A DNA stretch of 64,000 bases, taken from contig CALDOJ010000037.1 in NCBI GenBank assembly GCA_937912225.1, positions 32,585 to 96,584 on the forward strand, written 5' to 3'. Every line of letters starts with the position of its first letter. Within the stretch, counting starts at the first letter, position 1. The position numbers and the translations under genes were made by a program. Positions 37,733 through 49,700 of the stretch are shown here, piece by piece. The notes beneath the pieces were generated by a model. That model was not told the origin of the DNA. It made no database searches and saw only the letters and a list, made by a program, of their open reading frames with translations. This DNA is from Candidatus Woesearchaeota archaeon (lineage in GTDB: Archaea; Nanobdellota; Nanobdellia; Woesearchaeales; GCA-2686295).

Positions 37733-40700
37733 CATTTGAAAACAAGAAACTCATGCAAATGACTGTTAGGCAAAGATTGAGCCCTTTTCCAAATTACATG
37801 TCTATGGAATGTATTTCTAAAGAAATGGCTAAAGTTATAGGAATTAATTATGAATTCGTTCTTATAATTTTTAAGAAAAGAATGGCATATGTTTTCTTTG
37901 ATGAAAAAGATTATGAAAAAGTTGGAAAACAAGCTTTGAAAAATGTTCTTAAAAAACCAAAATTGTTTCATGAATTAGTGGCTTTTGTTGATAAAAAAGG
38001 GTCTGCTCTAGTAAGGCAAGTTAAAAAACAAAAAGAAAAACCATTGAGTAATTATTCTAATAAAGAACTTTCAAATATGTATAAAGGGTTTGAAAAAGAA
38101 TATAAACAGATTTATTCAAGATATTTTGTGATTTTAGCAGTAGAAAAATTATTATCTGAATATTTGAAAACTTATTTGAAAAAACTTGAAAGTAATGATT
38201 CTAAACTTGAAGAAGAATTCACAACTTTAATTACTGAACCTAGAGCTCAGATAAATCGATTAGAAAAAGTTGCTGCTTTAAAGCTTGCAAAAAAAATAAT
38301 TGAAAATAAGTCTTGGAAAAATTATTTTAGTAAAAAAAATGTTGTTGAATTAGTAAAGAAAGATTCTGAACTTGATAAATTATTTACTCAACACGAAGAA
38401 AATTATTATTGGATAACAAGAGATTATGAAGATTCTGTTTTGACCTACAATGATTTTGTTAAACGAATGAAAGTAATTCTAAAAGATCAACCTTTAAAAA
38501 AACTGGTTGAAGAAGAGAATTTTTTAAAATCAGTTGACAAAAATATTATTTCTATAGAAAAAAAGTTAGGTATTGATTCAAAACATTCTAGATTATTTGA
38601 AGCAGTAAGAGAAGGAATTCATCTAAAAGAATTTAGAAAGATGTATGTTTCACAATTAATGTATCATTATGATCCAATATTAGAAGAAATTTCAAAAAGA
38701 GCAAAACTTTCTCTGGCTGAAACAAGGCACTTAACTTCAAAAGATGTTTTAATGGCTTTGGAAAAAAAGAATTTGAAACCAAAGATGAAGGAACGATATG
38801 AATTATCAATCTTTCAAGTAAATAAAGGAAAAAGTAATATTATAACAGGACCTAAAGCAGAAGAAATTTATAATGATTTATGTCTGGCAAAAAAAGATGT
38901 TTCTGAATTAAAAGGGTTATCAGCATCTCCAGGAAAAACAACTGGCCCAGTTAGAATAATAATGAATCCTGATGAGATAAGCAAAGTGCAAAAAGGAGAT
39001 ATTATTGTTAGCGGACAAATTGTTCCAAGTTTTGCTCCAGCTTTAAAAAGAGCAGCAGGAATGGTTTGTGATGGGGGAACAGGCGTTACAAGTCATCCCG
39101 CAATATTAGCTAGAGAAGCAAAAATACCCTGTGTTGTAAAAACAAATATTGCAACTCAAGTATTAAAAGATGGAGACTTAGTTGAAGTTGATGGATACAA
39201 AGGGATTGTTAAAAAAATAAATAAGACGAATAAATTCAAGTATACTGATCATAAATTTACACCTATTGCAAATGACTATCATTCTCATATATTTCGAAAT
39301 TATTTGTGGATTGAATCATTTGAATTACAAGCTAAAGAATTTAAAACTCCTCAAATATCATTTGGCATAGTATCAGATAAAAATTCTCAAATTTATGCAG
39401 GCGATATGGTTGCTTGGGTAAAATCTCATAATAAATTAAAAGAATATGTGCAAAAAGACATATACTATGTTGATAAGTTAATTGATACAATAGTTGATAT
39501 GGGTGAGCAATTAGTAGCTTGGACAAAGAAGGAAATCAGAAATAAAGATTTAACTAAATATTCTGATGAAGAATTGTTTGAACTATATGAACAATGTAGT
39601 TTTAAAATGCAAAAATTATATGCTTATGGCACTATATTGCCAGTATTAGACTTTGCAAATTTTTCATTTGTTGAAGGAAATTTAAAAAAAATTTTAGAGA
39701 AAAAAACAAAGAATAAAGAAGAATATGATTTATATTATGATATCTTAACTTATCCTCATCATAATTCTTATGCTCAAGATCAAGAAGAAGCATTATTGAA
39801 ATTCACTGCGAAGTATTATTCTGATGAATGGAAAAAAGATGTTTTAACAAAATCACTTACACAAATCAAAAAAAAGTATTCTTTCTTTGCCAAAGATTTA
39901 GAAGCTCATACTTCTAAACACGGGTGGGTTTACTATGTTTATTCAGGACCTGCCTATACTGAAAATCAATTCTTGGAATTCATTAAAGAAATATTAAAAG
40001 AAGGTAAAGATCCAAAGAAAACTTTAAAGGAAATCCAAACTAAGAATAAAGAAATAAAAAAACAAAGAACAAAATTAATTCTAAAATTAAAACTAAACAA
40101 GTTTGATTCGATGATTCTAAACTTAGCAGGAAAAATGGTTTGGTCTAAACCAAGAAGAAAAGATTATCAAAGTCGTGGGTATTATGAATATGAAAAACTG
40201 TTTTTAGAGATTGGTAAAAGACTTAAGATAAATTTAGAACAAGTAAGAAATTTAACTCCTGAAATGTTAAAAGAATCTTTGAAAACAAAGAAAGTTGATA
40301 AGAAAAAATTAGCTGAAATCAAAAATTATTACGCCTTGTTACCAACTAAAGACGGTTCAATGCTTTTATTGACAGGAAAAGAAGCTCGAGAATATAATAA
40401 TTCGATAAAAGTTGCAAAAGAAGCAATAAACAAAGAAGATAATTTGAAAGGAATGGTTGCTTGTAGAGGAATGGCTAAAGGAACTGTAAGAATAATCAAT
40501 GTTCCAGGAGATATGTCTAAGATGAATGTAGGAGATATATTAGTTTCGACTGCAACAACTCCAAGCATAGTTGCTGCGATGAAAAAAGCAGCCGCAATTG
40601 TTACAGATGAAGGTGGACTTACTTGTCATGCAGCAATTGTTTCTCGAGAAATGAATAAACCGTGCGTAATTGGAACGAAGATTGCAACAGCTGTTTTGAA

Positions 40701-43700
40701 AGATGGAGATTATATTGAAGTTGATGCGGAAGTTGGAATTGTTAGAAAAATAAAAGAAAAACCTGATTGGACAGTTTTAAGATCAAGATATATTCCTGCT
40801 CTTTGGCCTTTTATGATATACTGGGTTTGGGATGTTGAAAAAGAAATGAATGTTTCTGAAGTAAAAGTTGTTCATGCTTGGAAAGAAGGATCAGTCTGGG
40901 CAATTTGGTCTAAACAAAGCTTAGGAAGTTTAGGAATTAATGTTTTAGAAAAGTTAAGAACTTGGAATCACAAAACACTTCGACAAAAAGGATATACTGC
41001 TGGAGAAAACTGTTTAAAATATGTAAAAGAATTCTCAAAAAAAGATCATTCGCCAACAGAGTACATGGCTTTTTTCAAGAAATTCACAGAACTATATGTT
41101 GAACTAATGCGATACAATATGAGCTATTGGTTATTTGCAGGTAAAGCTTTAGAAAAAAAGTTATCTTCAGAAATTAAAGACGAATCAATCATTAGAATAA
41201 TGTCAATGCCAAAGGAAGAGTCATACAGTGCTAAAGAAGAACAAGAATTTCAATCACTGGTAGATATGGCAAAGAAAGGATTTGACAAAAAAACAACTAT
41301 TGCAATTAAGAAATTCGTAGAAAAATATTATTGGTTTCCATATGAATATGTTGGCCCGGACATTTGGACTGAAGAGTCAGTTACAAAAAGAATAAAAGAT
41401 TCACTTAATAATAAAGATTCTTCTAAAAAAGAAGATATTGCTAAAAAACAAACGGAATTAATTAAAAAATATGATTTTTCAAAAGAAACAATCAAAGATT
41501 TTGAATTATTACAATTCTGCACATTACTTCAAGACGATAGAAAGATGTATCACAGTCATATTTGTTATTATGTTAATGAATTGATAATGCGAAGAATGGC
41601 AAAGACTTTGAAAATCACATTTGGAAAAGCAAGACTAGTTGAAGAAAATGTTTTAGGAGAATATATTAAAACGAAGAATTGGAAATCATTTGATAAAGAA
41701 CTCAGTGAACGTGAAAAATTCTTAGTTGTTGGACGAAAAAAAGCTGGAGAAAACTACTTTTTTTCAGGTAAAAATGGAGAAAAATTCTTAGAAGAAGAAC
41801 AAGTTAAATTACCAATACCAACAGAAAATATTTCTGAAGTTAAAGGATTAGTTGCATTCAAAGGAAAAGTGCGAGGTCGAGCAAGAGTCTTAAGAACTTC
41901 ACAAGTTAAAGATTTTAAAGAAGGAGATATAATCATTTCAGGAATGACCACTCCAGATTTTGTACCTTTAATCAAAAAAGCAGGCGCAATTGTAACTGAT
42001 GAAGGAGGCATTACTTGTCATGCAGCAATTGTTGCAAGAGAACTTAAAAAACCGTGCATAATAGGAACAGAAAATGCAACTCAAGTCTTTAAAGATGGAG
42101 ATTATATTGAAGTTGATGCGGAAGTTGGAATTGTTAGAAAGATAAAAGAAAAAGCAGTTCTTAAACAATCTTATTCTCGTCATAAAGGAGCAGGTTACAT
42201 GATGGTTTGGGATATATCTGAATATTTAGGATTCAAAGATTTCATAGATTATGATATTAAAAAAAGAATTTTCATATATGACCCACAAACAGAGAAAACA
42301 TCTGTATGGCATAATTCTGAAGAATTCAAACATATTGAAAATCTAGTATTTGAAAAAGTTAGAACTGAAAAAAATAGATTCACTTCAAAAATAATTGATA
42401 GATTAGATACTGAATGGAAAATAATTATTCCTTATTTATCAAGAAAAAAGAAATTAAAAACAGTTAAAGAATTTGACAAATTTTTATCAGGCATAATTCG
42501 TTGGTGGTCTGCTATGAATACTGTTTATCCGCTTATTCAAAATCCACAAGTTTCAAAGAAACATGCAAAAATATTTTTACAATATAGAGTTAATTCTGAA
42601 CAGTATACTGGAGCAATGGATGAATTAATAGTTAAATTTTGGAAAGAAAGAGTTCCAAAGAAATATCAAGACTTAGTTTTTGTATGCACATCTGAAGAAT
42701 CAAAATTATTAGCTAAAAATAAGCTTTCTAAAAAAGAAGAACAAGATTTTTGGGAAAGAAAAAAAGGATTCATTATTTTTAATAAAGGAATTATTTTAAA
42801 AAGAGACGAAGATAAGTTTTTAGAAGAAAATAATTTTGAACTTTACAAAGAACAAACAGAGAATATAACTTCTGTGAAAGGAATGGTTGCTTACAAAGGA
42901 TTTGCTAGAGGACCTGTTCGAAGAATCATAAAGAAAAGTGATATTAGAGATTTTAAAGAAGGAGAAATCTTAGTTGCAGAGATTACTTTCCCTGAACACG
43001 TTCCTGCAATGCAAAAAGCTGGTGCAATTGTTACTGATGAAGGTGGTATTACTTGTCATGCGGCAATTGTAAGCCGAGAATTAAAAAAGCCATGTGTTAT
43101 TGGAACAAAAATTGGAACTAAAGTTTTTAAGAACGGAGACGTTGTTGAAGTTGATGCAGAAACTGGAGTTATAAAAAAAGTTGATATGACTTGGAAATTT
43201 ATGGTTAAAAGAGATCAAAGCGTTTTATTTTATGAACTAATCACGTCAGGAGAAGTAAAAGATAACATTAAACAATTATTGAATCTTGATTTTCACTTTG
43301 ACCATTATCGTTCTGTTGATCATAATATTAGTCTTGTAACAGAAGAATTAAATCAAGTAAGTTTATTTGTTAAAAAATATTTCAAAAAAGAAGGAAATAA
43401 TTTTATTGCAGCTTTGCTTGACAAATGGTATTCATTTTTTGATGAACTAGAAAATCTTGCCAATAAAATTTCCAGAACTGATTATTCAAATAAATCAAAC
43501 GAAGAACTATTACTAGAATTAAATAGACTTAAAGCGACTTATTTTAAATGTTCAACTGCACTTGCAATTCCTTTTCCAATTGAAAGTCTTGCAGAAAACA
43601 TTTTAAGAGACAAAGTATCTAAATTTGAAAAGTCTACCGAATATTTTAATATTTTAACTACTTCAATTAAACCTACTGGCAGTACAAATGAACAAATAGA

Positions 43701-46700
43701 TTTCTTAGCTATTTTAATCAGAAAACAACAAGAAAAAAATGTTTTAAAAGAAATAGATGATCATGTAAAAAAATATTCTTGGATCGGAACAAGAGGTTTT
43801 AGAGGAGATGAATGGATCAAAGAAGATGTTTTGAAAAGAATGGATTTATTAGATCGCTGTGATGCAAAAAAAGAATATCAATCGTTAATTAATCATCCAA
43901 AAGAAGTTATTAAACAAACAGCTCAAGTATTAAAGGAAATTAATGCGAATGCAGATTTTAAAGAGTTTGTAAATATTGTAAAAGAATATGTTTTCTTTAG
44001 AACTTATAGAATGGAAGAATATACTCGATCAGGATTTCTTGCAAGACCATTATTTAAAGAAATAGCAAAAAGAATTGGTTTAGATCTTAATGATATTTTA
44101 AATCTTCTTTCAATCGAGATAATAGATGCTTTAGAAAACAAAACTGATTATAAAAAAATATTAACGAAAAGAAAAAAAGGATTCTTATATCTAAAAAGTA
44201 AAGATACTTTAACAGTTTTAGCAGGAAAAGAATTTGAAGAATACAAAAAGAAAGAAAAAACCAATGAAGAAAAAATAAATTTGGATGTTAATGAAGTTAA
44301 AGGAATGACTGCATCAAACGGTATTGTTAGAGGTCCTGTAAAAATAGTTGATACAAAGAATGAAATAAATGTGGTTTCTGAAGGAGACATCCTTATTACA
44401 TCTATGACCACGCCGGATTTTATACCTGCAATGGAAAAAGCAATTGCATTTGTTACTGATGAAGGTGGTATTCTTTGTCATGCAGCAATTGTGAGTAGAG
44501 AGATGAACAAACCTTGTGTAATTGGAACAAAGATTGCAACTCAAGTTTTCAAAGATGGTGATTATATAGAAGTTGATGCGAATACTGGAACTGTGAAGAA
44601 AATATCTAAGAACTCTATTCCTAAAGACTTGCTTGATAATCTTGATTTCTTTTGTACAAGACCTATGACTGCACAAAGAGATATATTGGCAGCATTACTT
44701 TTTTGGCCTCATAAGTCAAGACTTATTTCGATTCCTGCCAATGGAAACAATCGATCTTTATATACTGAAGCTGCAGGTATGAAAACGACTTACAAAGATA
44801 TGCTAAAAAAAGTTGATACATCTTCTAAACTTAAAAAGCATTTGAAAGAATATACTTTTGATATGAATAAAATGCTTAAAGTAACTAAAGAGTTGAAAAA
44901 CACTTCTATTACAAATGTTAAAGAATCGCTTTATTTATTTAATGGATTTTTTGAAGCATTTACTAAATTTGGAAAATATTTAACTTTGCCTTTCGCAATT
45001 GAAAAGTATCTAGAACCTGAACTTAGAAGTTTAATTAAAAAAGAAAAACTAGATTCTGAATATGCTTTAAAAATAATTTCTTCTCCTAGTCAAATGAATG
45101 AATATCAGAGAATGAGAATTGCAATAATTGATTCTGCATTAAATAAAAAATATACTATAAAACAATTAGTTGATAAGTTTTCGTGGTATGGAGAATATGC
45201 TTATGTTGAACCATTATTGGACGCTACTTATTTTAAAAAAGAAATTAAAAAAATAACTAACTCAGAAGGTAAAAAAGAGAAAAAACAAATCTGTGCGGCC
45301 ATTAATGAAGTAAAATTAAATTATCCAAAAATTTTAAAACAAATTAAAAATAAAAGATTAAAATTATTAGTCGAACTTGTACAAAATTATACTATTATTA
45401 GAGATGGAAGAATTGATGCTTTAAAAAAATCACAAGTAAATATAAGGTTCTTTTTTGAAAAAGTTGCAAAATTATTAACTAAACAAACAAAACAGAAATG
45501 GGATGGAAAACTGGTTGCAAATATGTTAATACTTGAAATTGAAGACTTCTTAAAACAAGGAATAGCTCCTAATTATGATTTAATGAAAAAAAGATTAAAT
45601 CAAGAATACTTATTCTATTTTGATGGAAAATCACATGTTTTCTATAATGATGTAGAAAAAACTAGAGACTATATTTTAGATAAATACTCAACTGATGAAG
45701 ATTTGATTAAAGGAACAATTGCTCAAAAAGGTAAAGCAACCGGCTGTGCAAAAATTATTAGAAAAAAATCAGACCTTAGAAAAATTCAAGAAGGAGATGT
45801 AATGGTTGCAAAAACGACCATGCCTGATTATACAATTGTTATGAAAAAATGTTCTGCAATAATAACTGACGAAGGCGGAATTGTTTCTCATGCAGCAATT
45901 GTAAGTCGAGAATTAAAAATTCCTTGCATTGTAAATACTAAATCTGGAACTACAAAATTAAATGATGGAGACTATGTGGAAGTTGATGCAAACAACGGAA
46001 CTGTAAAAAAAATAACCAAAGAAAACTCCTCTCAAGCCAAAAAAGACATCTTATTAAAACCAAGAATTTCTGTTCTTCATGTTGAAGATAATAAGAAAAT
46101 ATTTGATTCTTTAAGAAAAGAGTTTAACAAAAAAGGAATTTATTCTCATACAGTATCAAATTTTAAAGATGCTTTTGACTTAATAAAAGAGATTAATTTT
46201 GACATTATTGTTTGTGATGGTAAATTTCCTTATGATAAAGATTCAAAATCAGAATCTAACTTTATGAAAGTAGTTGATTTATTAAAACAATATAATAAAA
46301 AAACAAAACTAATATTTTGGGCTAATTCAACTACTGTTCATGAATATGCTTTAAAAAATAAAATTGAAGCTTATAGTAAAATTCAACTTCAAGAGTTTCA
46401 TTTCTCAAGAAGAGGTCGTAAATTTCAAAAAGTAAAATGTATCTCTCCTAAAGAATTAGCAGTTATTGTTGAAAATGAACTAATGAATGTATCTTTAATG
46501 AAAGAAGAGTTTAAGAAACCATTAGTTCACATGTATAAAGAACCAGCGTATGTTATGCCTGCGGTTTTTGCAACTGATTCAAGAACTGCTCATTTTGAAT
46601 CAACTGTTGGAATGAACTATTCTTTTTGTCATTGTGAATTTAAAAAAGGAGTTGTGTCAGTTTATATTGATCCTTCAAATGATGGTTTAATTGCAGATAA

Positions 46701-49700
46701 AATATATGACAGAATTGTTAATGAGAACTTTTTCCCAGAACTATTAAGTAATGTTATTTCAAAAGCCGACTCGTTACTTAAACTAAGTCGTTCATTTAAA
46801 TCATCCGATCTTTCAAAATATTCAAATAACAAGCTAGCAAATATACTTGCAGATTTTTATAAGAAGTATATTGAAATGAGAGTTTACTCTTCAATACCAA
46901 CAGCAATAGAACATGTATCCAATAGATGGTCTAATTATTTATTAACAATTCTGGAGAAGAAAATTAGTAATCCTGAAGAAATAAATAAAGTGTTCCCATT
47001 ATTAACAACCCCTGAAAGACTCTCATATCTAAAAGAATTTGAACTAGAAGTATCAAGAATGGCAATTAAGAAAAGTAAATTCACGTCAAAAACTTTAGCA
47101 GAAAAATATGCTTGGATAAGATATGCTTTTGAAGGAAAACCAATAAATTCTGAATTTGTAAAAAAAGAATTATCTAAACTTTCAAAAAAAGAACATCAAG
47201 AATTATTATTAACTAATAAAAAAAGAGTTTCTGAATTAAGAAAAAGTAAACAAGTTCTTTATGAAAAATATTCTTTTACATCTTCTGAAAAAGAATTGTT
47301 TAATTACGGAGCTGAAATGGTTTGGATTAAATTTTTTAGAAAAGGAATATTTGCAGAATCAAATTACTGTTCTGAATTTTTACAAAGAGAAATAGCTAAA
47401 AGAATCAAGTTCTCAGAAAAACAAATTAAACTTTTGCTACCTAGCGAAATGATGGCTGCACTTAAAACAAAAACTTTTCCAAAAGAAATAGTTAATTTAC
47501 GAGCAAGAGAATTCTTCATGTTTTGTAAAAATGGAAGAAGTTATATTTTTCCTTACAATAAAAGAGATTTATTTAATAAACCAGTTGCAAAACAAATTTC
47601 TAGCGATACTTTTAAAGGAACTTCTGCTTATAATGGAATAATTTCTGGAATTGTAAAAATAGTTAATACGCCTAAAGATTTAGATAAAGTTAATATTGGT
47701 GATGTACTAGTTTCAAGATCAACAAATCCTAATATTTTACCTGCAATGAGAAAAGCAGCAGCATTCGTTACTGAAGTTGGTGGTTTAACATGTCATGCCG
47801 CAATTATTGCTAGAGAAATGAAAAAACCTTGTGTGATTGGAGCAGAAGGTGTAACAAGCGCTTTAAAAGATGGCGATTATGTAAAAGTTGATGCTGATTC
47901 TGGAATTGTTAAGAAAACTAATGGTATTAATTGGCGAGAAGTAGTTGCTAGTAGAAAATGGTATAAGCAAGCAGCTGATACTGAGCCTATTTATTCTTTT
48001 GCAACAACTGCCACAGGTATGAGTGAAATGGATTATCCTGTATTCTTTTTTTATGACCGAGTTTGTACTGCATTTTTCTCAGTAAAAGAAATGGCTAAAG
48101 AAGGAAGAGAGATTTTTGAGAAAACTAAAAAGAATCCAAAATATGTTGATAAACGAATTAATGACTGTACAGTTTATTCAAACAAACTAGTATTTTTAAT
48201 GAAAAAATTATCAAAAATTGATTTCTTTAAAGCAGATTTAGAAGCTCTTAGAAAATCTTTAATGAAGTTTCATCAAATAAACTGCGATTATTGGTATAGA
48301 GCTTATTTTGTTGATAAACTTGATCCAGAAGGAGAATTAGACTTAAAATCAGAAATAAAAAAATCAAAAATTAAAATCTCTCACGATGAATTAACTAGTA
48401 TTTTAAGATCACAAAAAAAGAATTTTATTGAAAATTCAAATTTAGATTTATTTAAACTTGCTTTAAAACTTCAAGGTAAAAAATTATCTGATAAAGAATT
48501 ATTAGTTCATTTAAAGCCATATACTAAAAAATATTATTATATTAAAAACAGTTGGAATAAAGCTTTCATATTAACGGAGAAAGATTTCTTATTATCTTTA
48601 AAACAATTATTAAGAGATTCTAAAGATAGATTAAAAGAATTAATTTTCACACACGAGCATTTAGAATTAAATGCTAAGAAAAAAACAAAAGAATTAGAAT
48701 TAAAATTAAAAATACCTGAGAGTCTAAAAAATGTATTTTATTTATTTAGAACGTTAACTGCTTTTAGAGATGATAGAAAAGAGATTGTTTTAAATTGTAT
48801 TAATTTCTATGAATTGTTAGCACAAAGATTTGCAAAAGAATATGATATAAAATTATCTTTATTGCGTAAAGCTTTACCAAAAGAAGTATTGAATATTAAA
48901 TCTAAATCTGATGCTAAGCAACTAGTTAAGATTTTAAGAAAAAGAAAAACATTCGTAATTGGTCACTTTAAACGTTCAGAAGGAATTAAATTAATATCTG
49001 GTTCTGAAGTTGATGAAATGTTAAGTTTATTTTTTAATCAATCAGTTCAAGAAGATAATGTTTTGAAAGGTTCGGTTGCTTGTAAAGGAAGCTCAAAAAA
49101 GATTTCTGGAAGAGTAAAAGTGATTCTTGGAGAATCTCATTTTGGAAATTTTGAAAAAGATGATATTTTAGTTGCATCAATGACTAGACCTGAATATGTT
49201 CCTTTAATGAAACAAGCTAAGGCAATTATAACTGATGAGGGTGGTATTACTTGTCATGCAGCGATTATTAGCAGAGAGTTAAATGTTCCTTGTATTATTG
49301 GAACTCAAAAAGCAACTAGAACTTTAGCTAATGGTGATTATTTAGAATTGGATTTAGTTACGGGTCATATTAAAAAAATCGATGAAAAAGAATATAAACC
49401 TTTAAAACAAATAAAAGTTAAAACTGAAATTAAAAAAATGCAAAAAGTTAAAACTGACTTAGGCGAGTTCTCTGATGAGAATGTTTTATGGTTCAAAGAT
49501 TTAAACAAGGATGATATTCCTATTGTTGGTGGAAAAGGAGCAAACCTTGGGGAAATGTTTCATCATTTTAATATTCCAAATGGTTTTTGTGTAACAGTTC
49601 ATGCTTACAGACGGTTCTTAGAAGAAACAACAATTGGTGCTCACATTCATGGTTTATTGGATGATTTAGATGTTGAAGATACAACTGATTTAGATAAAGT

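Noticed and set aside
37345..37971. 208-codon antisense ORF across the junction of the swivel genes
   Set aside because: It is a shadow of the well-supported plus-strand coding frames, with Phe-rich low-complexity translation and no motif.
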